Shown in pieces: positions 1-8,441 of a DNA stretch of 64,000 bases. Origin of the DNA: Vibrio hepatarius (GTDB lineage: Bacteria; Pseudomonadota; Gammaproteobacteria; Enterobacterales; Vibrionaceae); contig NZ_JAHKPM010000064.1 in assembly GCF_018860525.1 (NCBI RefSeq), positions 17,403 through 81,402 of the forward strand, in the 5' to 3' direction. Each line of letters starts with the position of its first letter. Positions within the stretch are counted from its first letter, which is position 1. The position numbers and the translations under genes are program-made. The notes below the pieces were generated by a model. The model was not told where the DNA came from and searched no databases. It worked only from the letters and a program-made list of their open reading frames with translations.

Positions 1-5
1 TACTA

Positions 6-212
6 ATGCTAAAAAATGCGACCAATGCAATAGGTAAAGCCGCTTTAGCTGCGAACCTATATATGGTGGTTGGAGTAGCCGGTACTGTGTGGTTTAGCTT
101 CTCCCTATCTATCATTGCAATTCAAGTCATACTGGCCATGTGCCTTGAAATCGCATTACTAGGAGGAGCAATGAAAACTCGTCAGTTAGACGCTATACAG
201 CCAAAAAACTAA
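6..212 (+). CDS. small hydrophobic protein, possibly the C-terminal part of a gene cut by the window edge
   Basis: I do not recognise this 68-residue product. The frame is open back to the first base of the window and no ribosome binding site can be seen, so the ATG at 6 may be an internal Met of a longer membrane protein. Residues about 16-55 are hydrophobic and could form one or two membrane segments (MVVGVAGTVWFSFSLSIIAI), followed by a short polar tail. It converges on glsB, and a perfect hairpin separates the two. Function unknown; the ORF could also be spurious. Confidence 0.4.
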   Translation: MLKNATNAIGKAALAANLYMVVGVAGTVWFSFSLSIIAIQVILAMCLEIALLGGAMKTRQLDAIQPKN

Positions 213-223
213 AGCGAGTCTCA

Positions 224-259
224 ATACAACTATCCCGTAATAAAGCGGGATAGTTGTAT
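224..259. terminator. hairpin between convergent genes (orf1 / glsB)
   Basis: A perfect 14-bp inverted repeat (224-237 and 246-259; arm ATACAACTATCCCG) with an 8-nt loop lies between the two convergent stops. There is no long U tract, but the base of the stem is A/T rich on both strands. It probably works as a bidirectional terminator or 3' end stabiliser. Confidence 0.6.
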
Positions 260-283
260 ATTCATTGGCTCAAAGATTCAGCG

Positions 284-1204
284 CTAAAAAATCGAACGAC
301 CAATACGCTCAGATAGAATCTCTAAAGCTCGCGTTCCTGCTAAAGAGTTCCCAGAAGGGTCTAGCTCAGGAGACCAAACAGCAATTGTCATCTCTCCGGG
401 CACAATAGCAATGATGCCACCACCCACTCCAGATTTACCTGGCATTCCAACTCGATAGGCAAATTCTCCTGCTCCATCGTAGAGTCCACATGTGACAAGC
501 AATGCATTAAGCTGCTTAGTTTGAGTTGGCGTTACAACAAGTTTACCTGTTTGAACTGAGGTACCTTTGTTGGCAAGGTAACTAAAGGTTTTAGCCAAAT
601 CCACACAACTCATTTTGAGTGCACAAGCGTGAAAATAGTTGTTCAATACTGGAATAACATCATTATCGAAATTGCCAAGAGACCGCATTAAATAGGCAAT
701 AGCCGCATTACGGTCACTGTGCATCATTTCTGACGCTGCTACAATTTTGTCATAGCATATATGGGTATCACCCGATAGCTGACGAACGAATTCCAGTAAG
801 CGCTGCCTAGGGGCTGATAATCGGCTTTGCAGTAAGTCAGCAACAATAATCGCTCCAGCGTTGATAAAAGGGTTGCGGGGAATACCTTGTTCCATCTCGA
901 GCTGAATAAGGGAATTAAAGGCTTGTCCAGAGGGCTCTTTACCCACACGAGCCCATATTTCGTCTGGCGTATACATCCCCATCGCTAAAGTTAGGCTTAG
1001 TGCTTTGGATATAGACTGGATGGAAAAAGCTTCATCAGCATCTCCTGCTTTAATCACTTCACCTTGATTGGTAAAAACAGCAATTGCCAGCTTTCTCGCA
1101 GGTATTTTAGCCAGTGCAGGGATATAATCAGCCACCTTCCCTTGGCCAATTAACGGCCGAACCTCTTGTAAAACATCGGCTAATATCTCTTTTGTTGGTT
1201 TCAT
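284..1204 (-). CDS. glsB: glutaminase (GlsB/YbaS family)
   Basis: Hydrolyses L-glutamine to glutamate and ammonia in the cytoplasm. The 306-residue length is the normal size of a bacterial glutaminase. The beta-lactamase-like catalytic SxxK is at S64-K67 (SIQSISKALSL). Further family motifs are NPFINAGAI near residue 114 and GKSGVGGGI near residue 257. The ATG at 1204 follows an AGG six bases upstream. It is transcribed in the same direction as trmB, but a terminator lies between them, so it probably has its own promoter. The family assignment is secure; the gene name follows the single-glutaminase Vibrio convention. Confidence 0.93.
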   Translation of the reverse strand: MKPTKEILADVLQEVRPLIGQGKVADYIPALAKIPARKLAIAVFTNQGEVIKAGDADEAFSIQSISKALSLTLAMGMYTPDEIWARVGKEPSGQAFNSLIQLEMEQGIPRNPFINAGAIIVADLLQSRLSAPRQRLLEFVRQLSGDTHICYDKIVAASEMMHSDRNAAIAYLMRSLGNFDNDVIPVLNNYFHACALKMSCVDLAKTFSYLANKGTSVQTGKLVVTPTQTKQLNALLVTCGLYDGAGEFAYRVGMPGKSGVGGGIIAIVPGEMTIAVWSPELDPSGNSLAGTRALEILSERIGRSIF

Positions 1205-1247
1205 TGCTTACCTATTTTGTAAAGGCTTATTATTTTTCTTGTAGGGT

Positions 1248-1276
1248 AAAAAAAGCCAACAATGTGATGTTGGCTT
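1248..1276 (-). terminator. intrinsic terminator of trmB
   Basis: On the minus strand a 9-bp stem (AAGCCAACA / TGTTGGCTT) with a six-base loop is followed by a run of seven T. It sits 28 bases after the trmB stop and before glsB. Confidence 0.85.
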
Positions 1277-1303
1277 CCTCATTCGCATTAATTTGCCGGC
1301 GAT

Positions 1304-2023
1304 TTAGCTAACACGTTTGAATTTAATGTCCCATACTCCATGACCAAGACGATGACCACGAGCTTCAAACTTGGTTAGAGGACGATCTTCAGGGCGAGAA
1401 ACAAAATCACCGCCCTCAGCGATATTCTCATATCCGTGCGCTTGATTCATCACTTCAATCATATGCTGGGCATAATTTTCCCAATCTGTCGCCATATGGA
1501 AGATACCGTCATCTATAATCAACTTCTGACGAACCATCTCAGCAAAGTCTAGTTGAACAATACGCCGCTTGTGATGACGTTTTTTATGCCACGGATCCGG
1601 AAAGAATAGCTGCAATGTCGCAAGGCTACTATCTGGAATCATGTTAGCAAATACTTCTACAGCATCATGACACATAACTCTTAGATTGGTAATACCTGCC
1701 GCACTTGCATCGGCAAGGCATGCGCCAACTCCAGGGCTATGCACTTCAATACCCAAGAAGTTTTTTTCTGGTGTGTTCTTTGCCATCTCAACCAAAGATG
1801 CACCCATACCAAAACCGACTTCCAGAACTACCGGGTTGTCATTACCAAATACATCTTTCCAATTAAGAAATTGTGACTGATAGTCAATCCCCATAGTAGG
1901 CCAACATTCATTCATTGCGTTTTCTTGACCTTTGGTTAATCGACCTTCACGGCGTACAAAGCTGCGTACTTTGCGTATCAACTTACCGTCTTGATTGTAT
2001 TCGTTAGTGGTCACTTCACTCAT
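1304..2023 (-). CDS. trmB: tRNA (guanine-N7-)-methyltransferase
   Basis: Uses S-adenosylmethionine to make m7G46 in the variable loop of tRNAs. The 239-residue length matches bacterial TrmB. The SAM-binding motif I is VLEVGFGMGAS (about 66-76), and the family signature FFPDPWHKKRHHKRR is at about 140-154. The C-terminus TKFEARGHRLGHGVWDIKF is also typical. It is divergent from mutY across a 180-bp gap, as in many gammaproteobacteria, where trmB, mutY, yggX and mltC are neighbours. Confidence 0.95.
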   Translation of the reverse strand: MSEVTTNEYNQDGKLIRKVRSFVRREGRLTKGQENAMNECWPTMGIDYQSQFLNWKDVFGNDNPVVLEVGFGMGASLVEMAKNTPEKNFLGIEVHSPGVGACLADASAAGITNLRVMCHDAVEVFANMIPDSSLATLQLFFPDPWHKKRHHKRRIVQLDFAEMVRQKLIIDDGIFHMATDWENYAQHMIEVMNQAHGYENIAEGGDFVSRPEDRPLTKFEARGHRLGHGVWDIKFKRVS

Positions 2024-2204
2024 GATTTTGCCTGTTTAAAAATTGCTCTCGACCTAAAGGGATTGTGATTATCCAAAGAATCGACACTGGTGCAAGTTTT
2101 TTAATGTATTCGACATAGAATAAACCCTTACTCTTTATCGGTTGAACTTTACCTATAATCTGTGATGCAATTTTACCTAATTACACAATAATATTGAGCA
2201 AGTC

Positions 2205-3260
2205 GTGACTCCTTTTGCTAATGCAATCCTAACTTGGTACGAAAGCTATGGAAGAAAAAACTTACCATGGCAACAAAACAAAACTGCTTATAGCGTATGG
2301 CTATCTGAAATTATGCTTCAACAAACTCAGGTAACCACCGTTATTCCATATTACCAGCGTTTTTTAGAACGTTTTCCGAATGTCATAGAGCTCGCTAATG
2401 CTGCACAGGATGAAGTTCTGCACCTGTGGACAGGTCTTGGTTATTATGCCCGAGCAAGAAACTTACACCAAGCAGCTAAAATTGTTGCCAGCAAATACCA
2501 AGGTGAGTTTCCTCTTAACATCGAAGAGATGAATGCACTACCGGGAATTGGCCGCTCTACTGCAGCAGCTATATTATCGTCTGTTCATAAACAACCTCAC
2601 GCCATACTGGATGGCAATGTAAAACGCACATTGGCCCGCAATTTTGCGGTCGAAGGCTGGCCGGGGAAAAAGCAAGTAGAAAATCAACTTTGGCAACATG
2701 CACAACACCATACGCCGCATATTGATACCGACAAATACAATCAAGCAATGATGGATATGGGGGCCATGGTTTGCACACGCAGTAAGCCTAAATGTTCCTT
2801 ATGCCCAGTATTAACATTTTGCTTGGCACATAAGCAGGGCAACATACTTGATTATCCTGGTAAAAAACCTAAAAAAGAGAAACCAATAAAAGCAACTTGG
2901 TTCATTATATTATATTACCAAGGCCAAGTATGGTTAGAACGGCGTCCATCATCTGGCATATGGGGTGGATTGTTTTGTTTTCCAGAACATACTCAATCAG
3001 AATTTAGTCATCATCTAACTGTACGTGGTGTAAGCGATAGTAATATTGAACGCCATGAACAAATGATCGCTTTTCGCCATACCTTTAGCCATTATCACCT
3101 CGACATCACTCCAATTTTGGTAAACCTATCAAAGCAACCTAACATCGTGATGGAAGGAAATAACGGTCTTTGGTATAACTTATTACAACCTGAAGAGGTA
3201 GGCTTAGCCGCTCCTGTAAAACAACTATTGGATAGCTTGCCTGCCGAACTTCAAAATTAA
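2205..3260 (+). CDS. mutY: A/G-specific adenine DNA glycosylase
   Basis: Removes adenine mispaired with 8-oxoguanine or guanine (GO repair). Seen in the 351 residues: catalytic Glu E35 in VWLSEIMLQQTQV, a helix-hairpin-helix at about 110-122 (NALPGIGRSTAAA), catalytic Asp D136 (AILDGNVKR), and the 4Fe-4S ligands C190-x6-C197-x2-C200-x5-C206. A NUDIX-like 8-oxoG recognition domain fills the C-terminal third. The start is GTG at 2205. First gene of mutY-yggX-mltC; 19 bases separate it from yggX. Confidence 0.96.
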   Translation: MTPFANAILTWYESYGRKNLPWQQNKTAYSVWLSEIMLQQTQVTTVIPYYQRFLERFPNVIELANAAQDEVLHLWTGLGYYARARNLHQAAKIVASKYQGEFPLNIEEMNALPGIGRSTAAAILSSVHKQPHAILDGNVKRTLARNFAVEGWPGKKQVENQLWQHAQHHTPHIDTDKYNQAMMDMGAMVCTRSKPKCSLCPVLTFCLAHKQGNILDYPGKKPKKEKPIKATWFIILYYQGQVWLERRPSSGIWGGLFCFPEHTQSEFSHHLTVRGVSDSNIERHEQMIAFRHTFSHYHLDITPILVNLSKQPNIVMEGNNGLWYNLLQPEEVGLAAPVKQLLDSLPAELQN

Positions 3261-3279
3261 ACTACTCAAAGGAATCATT

Positions 3280-3552
3280 ATGAGCCGCACCATATTTTGT
3301 GCTCGACTAAAAAAAGACGCAGAAGGACTAGACTTTCAGCTTTATCCTGGAGAGCTTGGCAAACGTATTTTTGATAATATTTCTAAGCAAGCATGGGCTG
3401 AATGGCAACACAAACAGACTATGCTCATCAATGAAAAAAAACTTAATATGATGGACTCTGAACACAGAAAATTAATCGAAACAGAAATGACCAATTTCTT
3501 GTTCGAAGGAAAAGATGTCCATATTGAAGGCTATACTCCACCTAGTGACTAG
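3280..3552 (+). CDS. yggX: probable Fe(2+)-trafficking protein YggX
   Basis: Small cytoplasmic protein (90 residues, the usual family size) linked in enterobacteria to Fe-S cluster protection and oxidative stress resistance. The N-terminus MSRTIFCARLKKDAEGLDF and the central GELGKRIFDNISKQAWAEWQ are diagnostic. The family Cys is C7. Placed directly behind mutY, itself a 4Fe-4S enzyme, the usual gammaproteobacterial arrangement. AAAGGAATCATT precedes the ATG. Confidence 0.95.
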   Translation: MSRTIFCARLKKDAEGLDFQLYPGELGKRIFDNISKQAWAEWQHKQTMLINEKKLNMMDSEHRKLIETEMTNFLFEGKDVHIEGYTPPSD

Positions 3553-3575
3553 AGTGCACCCTTTAGATTTGAGAT

Positions 3576-3613
3576 AAAAATGACATCAATACTTCGCCTT
3601 GATGTCATTTTTT
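3576..3613 (+). terminator. perfect hairpin between yggX and mltC, abutting the mltC ribosome binding site
   Basis: Arms 3576-3589 and 3599-3612 are exact reverse complements (14 bp; core TGACATCAA), with a 9-base loop, ending in six T. This is a good intrinsic terminator. The AGGA of mltC follows at once (3614-3617), so mltC is expressed either by read-through or from its own promoter. Confidence 0.8.
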
Positions 3614-3622
3614 AGGATATAT

Positions 3623-4759
3623 ATGAAAAAGTTAGTTTACTTTTTACTGGCCATAGTACTTGCTGGATGTAGCCGTGAATTTATTGAGAACATCTACGAT
3701 GTTAACTATGAACCAACAAACCGCTTTGTGAAAAACTTGGCCGAATTACCGGGCCAATTTCAAAAAGACACAACCGCTTTAGATGCTTTAATCAGTAGCT
3801 TTTCAGGCAACATCAAAAAACGATGGGGTCAAAAGGAAATTAAATTTGCAGGTAAAAGTAACTACGTAAAATATATCGATAACTATCTCAGTCGCTCAGA
3901 AGTCAATTTTGACAAAGGCACAATCGTAATAGAAACCGTATCACCAACCGACCCCAAAGGGCACCTCAGGAATGCGATTATCACCACCCTACTTACCCCG
4001 GATGATCCAGCCAATGTAGATTTATTTTCTTCCAAAGGTATTAAGCTTGAAGGGCAACCATTTTTATACCGCCAAGTAGTCGATCAAGACAATAAACCAA
4101 TTCAATGGTCATGGCGCGCTAATCGATTTGCTGACTATCTGATTGCCAACAAACTCAAAGTTAAAGATGTCGACTTCAAAAAAGCTTACTATGTTGAAAT
4201 TCCAATGGTTGAAGACCAAGTGGAAATTCGCAGCTACAAATATGCTGATATAGTTCAACGTGCTTCGAATCGCTATGGCATTCCTGAAGATTTAATTTAT
4301 GCCATTATCAAAACCGAAAGCAGTTTTAATCCTTATGCAGTTAGTTGGGCTAATGCATATGGATTAATGCAAGTCGTCCCGAAAACTGCAGGGCGCGATG
4401 TCTTTAAACTGGTTAAGAAAACGTCAGGGCAACCCTCTCCTGAATATCTATTCAACCCAGAAAAGAACATAGACACCGGCACGGCCTACTTCTACATTCT
4501 AAAAAATCGTTACCTCAAAGATGTACAAAACCCCGTATCTCTAGAATACAGTATGATTTCTGCCTACAACGGAGGAACTGGAGGTGTATTAAATACTTTT
4601 AATCGCAATGACAGAAAACGGGCAATGCGCGATCTCAACTCATTACAACCCAATCAAGTCTATTGGGCTTTGACGAAGAAACACCCAAATGCAGAAGCAC
4701 GCAGATACTTGGAAAAAGTCACAAAATACAAAAAGAATTTTAACACTGGCAAGCCTTAA
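3623..4759 (+). CDS. mltC: membrane-bound lytic murein transglycosylase C
   Basis: Outer-membrane lipoprotein that cleaves the MurNAc-GlcNAc bond of peptidoglycan with formation of 1,6-anhydroMurNAc. The start chosen is ATG 3623, preceded by AGGATATAT, giving 378 residues. The longer frame begins with TTG 3599 inside a terminator arm. A lipoprotein signal ends in LAGC with lipidated C16. An N-terminal MltC domain is followed by a Slt domain with catalytic E232 in AIIKTESSFNPYAVS and the motifs GLMQVVP and SAYNGG. Last gene of the mutY-yggX-mltC run. Confidence 0.95.
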   Translation: MKKLVYFLLAIVLAGCSREFIENIYDVNYEPTNRFVKNLAELPGQFQKDTTALDALISSFSGNIKKRWGQKEIKFAGKSNYVKYIDNYLSRSEVNFDKGTIVIETVSPTDPKGHLRNAIITTLLTPDDPANVDLFSSKGIKLEGQPFLYRQVVDQDNKPIQWSWRANRFADYLIANKLKVKDVDFKKAYYVEIPMVEDQVEIRSYKYADIVQRASNRYGIPEDLIYAIIKTESSFNPYAVSWANAYGLMQVVPKTAGRDVFKLVKKTSGQPSPEYLFNPEKNIDTGTAYFYILKNRYLKDVQNPVSLEYSMISAYNGGTGGVLNTFNRNDRKRAMRDLNSLQPNQVYWALTKKHPNAEARRYLEKVTKYKKNFNTGKP

Positions 4760-4822
4760 AAGCGCAAAGTGTCTAAATTATCGGCACTCAACTCGTTTTT
4801 TACATTTTTTTCTAAAAACAAG

Positions 4823-4851
4823 TTGACGTTACGGTGGAAAATCCGTTTAAT
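4823..4851 (+). promoter_or_regulatory. sigma-70 promoter of the first tRNA unit
   Basis: TTGACG (4823-4828), 17-base spacer, TTTAAT (4846-4851), then a GC-rich discriminator (GCGCTCCG) just before tRNA-Phe at 4863. A GC-rich discriminator is the known signature of stringently controlled stable-RNA promoters. Confidence 0.75.
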
Positions 4852-4862
4852 AGCGCTCCGTT

Positions 4863-4938
4863 GCCCGGATAGCTCAGTCGGTAGAGCAGAGGATTGAAAA
4901 TCCTCGTGTCGGTGGTTCGATTCCGCCTCCGGGCACCA
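4863..4938 (+). tRNA. tRNA-Phe (GAA), copy 1
   Basis: A 76-base cloverleaf with encoded CCA. Acceptor arm GCCCGGA pairs with TCCGGGC. Anticodon loop TTGAAAA carries GAA. The T-loop GGTTCGATTCC is intact and the discriminator base is A73. First gene of the first tRNA unit. Confidence 0.98.
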
Positions 4939-4989
4939 CAATATATTCGTTGTTGGTGTGAAATCACGAACAACAACAGGTAAAAACGT

Positions 4990-5065
<76 letters not shown>

Positions 5066-5072
5066 TTTATTT

Positions 5073-5148
5073 GCCTCGATAGCTCAGTCGGTAGAGCAGA
5101 GGATTGAAAATCCTCGTGTCGGTGGTTCGATTCCGCCTCGAGGCACCA
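5073..5148 (+). tRNA. tRNA-Phe (GAA), copy 2 with a variant acceptor stem
   Basis: Identical to the other tRNA-Phe genes from the D arm to the T arm, but the acceptor stem is GCCTCGA / TCGAGGC instead of GCCCGGA / TCCGGGC. The two changed pairs (4-69 and 5-68) are both fully compensated, and A73 and CCA are kept. It should fold and is probably functional. Confidence 0.96.
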
Positions 5149-5183
5149 TTATTTGGTGCTTTACCTTTGGTAACACAAATAAT

Positions 5184-5259
5184 TCCCCCTTAGTTCAGTT
5201 GGTAGAACGGCGGACTGTTAATCCGTATGTCGCAGGTTCGAGTCCCGCAGGGGGAGCCA
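5184..5259 (+). tRNA. tRNA-Asn (GTT), copy 1
   Basis: A 76-base cloverleaf with encoded CCA. Acceptor TCCCCCT faces AGGGGGA; anticodon loop CTGTTAA carries GTT. Last tRNA of the first unit, followed by a strong terminator. Confidence 0.98.
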
Positions 5260-5266
5260 CTTTTAG

Positions 5267-5298
5267 AAAAACCTCATCGATAGATGAGGTTTTTTTTT
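5267..5298 (+). terminator. intrinsic terminator of the first tRNA unit
   Basis: Stem CCTCATC / GATGAGG with a GATA loop, flanked by an A run and followed by nine T. It sits 8 bases after tRNA-Asn. The following 5299-5552 stretch holds no gene that I can recognise. Confidence 0.9.
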
Positions 5299-5552
5299 AC
5301 ACCACCATTGCAAAGCTGTAGCTTGTTTCAAACTTCTTGATACTGAGTGAAAAACGTTTCCATAACCTATTTCTTAATCAGAACGAAGAAACTCAAGTTC
5401 AAATGAGCGCTTCTTCGCTATATTGTTCTATTATTTCCTGCAGTTTTAAAGTTAACTTCTATTACAGCCTATACACTTCTAGCCCTAAATGAGTAAAAAC
5501 AGCCCATTAAGTATAGAAAAACAGCAAACAATATTTTTTTTGCATTTTAATA

Positions 5553-5581
5553 TTGACCTCAAAGACGAAAAACCGTTTAAT
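5553..5581 (+). promoter_or_regulatory. sigma-70 promoter of the second tRNA unit
   Basis: TTGACC (5553-5558), 17-base spacer, TTTAAT (5576-5581). The ACCGTTTAAT block resembles the first tRNA promoter (ATCCGTTTAAT), consistent with duplication of a promoter plus tRNA module. Confidence 0.72.
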
Positions 5582-5591
5582 ACATCTCGTT

Positions 5592-5667
5592 GCCCGGATA
5601 GCTCAGTCGGTAGAGCAGAGGATTGAAAATCCTCGTGTCGGTGGTTCGATTCCGCCTCCGGGCACCA
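5592..5667 (+). tRNA. tRNA-Phe (GAA), copy 3
   Basis: The same 76 bases as copy 1 (acceptor GCCCGGA / TCCGGGC). First gene of the second tRNA unit, 10 bases after its -10 element. Confidence 0.98.
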
Positions 5668-5717
5668 CAATTTATGCATTGTTGGTGTAAGATCACGAGC
5701 AATAAAAGATAAAGTGT

Positions 5718-5793
<76 letters not shown>

Positions 5794-5798
5794 TTTAT

Positions 5799-5874
5799 TC
5801 CCCCTTAGTTCAGTTGGTAGAACGGCGGACTGTTAATCCGTATGTCGCAGGTTCGAGTCCCGCAGGGGGAGCCA
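5799..5874 (+). tRNA. tRNA-Asn (GTT), copy 2
   Basis: The same as tRNA-Asn copy 1, with anticodon GTT and encoded CCA. Confidence 0.98.
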
Positions 5875-5910
5875 CTTTTAAATCAGTAGGTAACGTCTGC
5901 TGATCAAGAT

Positions 5911-5986
<76 letters not shown>

Positions 5987-5992
5987 TATTAT

Positions 5993-6068
5993 TCCCCCTT
6001 AGTTCAGTTGGTAGAACGGCGGACTGTTAATCCGTATGTCGCAGGTTCGAGTCCCGCAGGGGGAGCCA
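5993..6068 (+). tRNA. tRNA-Asn (GTT), copy 3
   Basis: The same as the other tRNA-Asn copies. Last tRNA of the second unit. The Thr-Asn pair is tandemly duplicated here (5718-5874 and 5911-6068). Confidence 0.98.
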
Positions 6069-6073
6069 CTTTT

Positions 6074-6103
6074 AAAAAGCCTCATCAAATGATGAGGCTT
6101 TTT
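6074..6103. terminator. bidirectional terminator between the tRNA unit and tldD
   Basis: Stem GCCTCATC / GATGAGGC with an AAAT loop, five A on the left and five T on the right. The symmetry gives a U tract on either strand, so it can end both the rightward tRNA transcript and the leftward mreB-to-tldD transcript. Confidence 0.85.
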
Positions 6104-6155
6104 AGTATCTAGATTGAAGAGGATTGGCAATATGTACCAATCCTTTGAGGCACGC

Positions 6156-7601
6156 TTAATCGGTACCACCGACAGTCAGTGAATCGAGCTTTAACGTAGG
6201 CTGCCCTACTCCAACTGGTACACTTTGACCCGCCTTACCGCATATACCAACACCACGGTCAATACTAAGGTCATTACCTATCATAGATACCTGCTGCATC
6301 GCTTCAATGCCCGAGCCTATCAAGGTAGCTCCTTTGACTGGCCGCGTGACTTTTCCATTTTCAATTAGGTAAGCTTCTGATGTGGAAAATACAAACTTAC
6401 CAGAGGTAATATCGACTTGGCCGCCACCAAAATTTGGCGCATAGAGACCTTTTTCTACCGTCGAGATGATTTCTTCGGGACTATGCTCCCCAGGTAACAT
6501 ATAGGTATTGGTCATGCGAGGCATCGGCAAGTGTGCATACGACTCACGGCGTCCATTGCCTGTAGGCTCAACACCCATCAAACGCGCATTATGCTTGTCT
6601 TGCATATACCCTTTAAGTACACCATTTTCAATTAAAGTGTTGTACTGGCCCACAACTCCCTCATCATCAATATTGAGTGAGCCACGTAAATTCTTAAGCG
6701 TTCCATCATCGACTATGGTGCATAACTCAGAGGTAACTTTATCACCAACTTTTCCGCTAAATACCGATGATTCTTTACGATTAAAGTCGCCTTCTAACCC
6801 ATGGCCAATCGCTTCATGCAATAAAACGCCAGGCCAACCAGAACCTAAGACAACCGGCATAGCACCCGCAGGGGCCGCATCTGCCTCTAAATTAACTAAA
6901 GCCGTTCGTATCGCTTCATCAGCATATTGATAAGCAACTTTGCTACCTTGCTCTTCTCCAAGGAAGAAATCATAGTTAAAGCGACCACCACCACCAGCAC
7001 TACCACGTTCACGACGATCACCTCGCTGTGCAAGTACACTAATTGACAAGCGAACGAGTGGGCGAATATCACCCGCGTAGGTGCCATCAGTTGCTGCGAC
7101 AAGTATCTGTTCGTGCACACCACTCAGACTTATCGACACTTCTTTGATTAAAGGCTCTTTAGTTCTAATATATGCGTCTAACTCTTTCAATAGCTGAGTT
7201 TTTTGCTGCTTTTGCCAACTTTCTAGTGGATTAACTGCACTATAAACCTGTTGGTTATCAGTACGCTTAAACGCTTTTACATGAGCGCTCTGACCTTGCT
7301 GAGCGATACCACGAGCAGCATGAGCACTTTGCTTAAGAGCATCTAATTGAATTTGATCTGAATAGGCAAAACCTGTTTTTTCACCAGCAACAACTCTCAC
7401 ACCAACCCCGCGATCGATGTTAAAAGACCCATCTTTAATAATGCTGTCTTCGAGAACTAAAGACTCGTGCCAACTCGACTGAAAATAGATATCAGCATAA
7501 TCAATCTGACGGGTGGCTATACTGGCTAAAGTCTGCTCGATATCCTGCTCAGTTAGGTTTGCAGAATTTAGCAATACATCTTCTACTTGGTTTATTGTCA
7601 T
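6156..7601 (-). CDS. tldD: metalloprotease TldD
   Basis: Catalytic subunit of the TldD/TldE (PmbA) zinc protease, known for processing unfolded peptides such as the microcin B17 leader and CcdA. The HExxxH zinc site is at H262-E263-H267 (LLHEAIGHG). Length 481 matches the family. C-terminal motifs include GAVLIG-like KGATLIGSG and MIGNDL. The partner PmbA is encoded about 39 kb away at 46084-47427. Last gene of the leftward run from mreB; 9 bases after the nitrilase gene. Confidence 0.95.
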   Translation of the reverse strand: MTINQVEDVLLNSANLTEQDIEQTLASIATRQIDYADIYFQSSWHESLVLEDSIIKDGSFNIDRGVGVRVVAGEKTGFAYSDQIQLDALKQSAHAARGIAQQGQSAHVKAFKRTDNQQVYSAVNPLESWQKQQKTQLLKELDAYIRTKEPLIKEVSISLSGVHEQILVAATDGTYAGDIRPLVRLSISVLAQRGDRRERGSAGGGGRFNYDFFLGEEQGSKVAYQYADEAIRTALVNLEADAAPAGAMPVVLGSGWPGVLLHEAIGHGLEGDFNRKESSVFSGKVGDKVTSELCTIVDDGTLKNLRGSLNIDDEGVVGQYNTLIENGVLKGYMQDKHNARLMGVEPTGNGRRESYAHLPMPRMTNTYMLPGEHSPEEIISTVEKGLYAPNFGGGQVDITSGKFVFSTSEAYLIENGKVTRPVKGATLIGSGIEAMQQVSMIGNDLSIDRGVGICGKAGQSVPVGVGQPTLKLDSLTVGGTD

Positions 7602-7610
7602 ATATAGCTC

Positions 7611-8432
7611 TTAAACGTTTAATTGAGTTTGAAAGCGGATGTGCTTGAGAGTGGGCATTGCCGCTCGAACTACATCAACGCTATCTAAATCTAAAGTGGT
7701 AACCAGATTGCCTGGGAGGTTATTTAAACCGGCAACCACCTCGCCCCAAGGAGACACTACCATTGAGTGCCCCCAAGTCTCGCGACCACACGGGTGAATA
7801 CCAGTCTGATTTGCAGCGACCACCCAGCTTTGAGTTTCGATAGCACGAGCTCGTAATAATGGTTCCCAATGAGCCGCACCTGTTACTGCTGTAAATGCTG
7901 CCGGGACAAGCAACACATTCGAACCTCGCTGCACGAGTTCACTATACAAGTGCGGGAAACGCACGTCATAACATATCGTGAGGCCAAGGTGCGCAATTGG
8001 TGTATCGACGGTGACAATTTGGTTCCCGGGCGTGAATATTTCCGATTCACGGTAGCGTTGATGAGCATCTTCCACATCCACATCAAACATATGTAGCTTA
8101 TCATAATGTGCTATCAACTGACCTTTCGGATCGTATACCAGTGATGTCGTCGTCACTCCTTCAGCTCGTCTAATTGGTATACTACCAACAACAAGATAGA
8201 CTCCTCCGGCCTTTGCAATACTCGCTAATTGAGTGTGAGTTTGTCCTTCCCCCAAAGGTTCAGCAACTTGGTGGTAGTTTTCACGACAACCAAAAACTAA
8301 ACTATTTTCCGGAGTCACTACGAGCTCAGTCCCTTGTTTGGCTAACAATCTGACCTGATGCTTGATATAAGCCAGATTAGATTGAAGATCTGGCCCAGAA
8401 GTCATCTGAATGATTCCTATTTTGGGCATCAT
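7611..8432 (-). CDS. carbon-nitrogen hydrolase, Nit-type amidase
   Basis: Nitrilase-superfamily hydrolase of 273 residues. The Glu-Lys-Cys triad is visible in VVTPENS (E42), HYDKLHMFDVD and TICYDVRFPHLY. The closest families I know are Nit1/Nit2-type enzymes (deaminated glutathione amidase, omega-amidase), which clean up side products of transaminases. The exact substrate cannot be told from sequence. Start is one of two adjacent ATGs (8432 or 8429) behind AGGGAA. Located between yhdP and tldD, as is common in Vibrio. Confidence 0.88.
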   Translation of the reverse strand: MMPKIGIIQMTSGPDLQSNLAYIKHQVRLLAKQGTELVVTPENSLVFGCRENYHQVAEPLGEGQTHTQLASIAKAGGVYLVVGSIPIRRAEGVTTTSLVYDPKGQLIAHYDKLHMFDVDVEDAHQRYRESEIFTPGNQIVTVDTPIAHLGLTICYDVRFPHLYSELVQRGSNVLLVPAAFTAVTGAAHWEPLLRARAIETQSWVVAANQTGIHPCGRETWGHSMVVSPWGEVVAGLNNLPGNLVTTLDLDSVDVVRAAMPTLKHIRFQTQLNV

Positions 8433-8441
8433 TTATATTCC

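Noticed and set aside
4756..4941. Antisense ORF of 61 residues over tRNA-Phe copy 1 (and a similar one at 5485-5679)
   Set aside because: The shared N-terminus is the reverse complement of the tRNA gene itself; this is a well-known type of false protein.
6508..6930. 140-residue ORF antisense to tldD
   Set aside because: Fully inside a strong conserved gene, no binding site, and no recognisable protein features.
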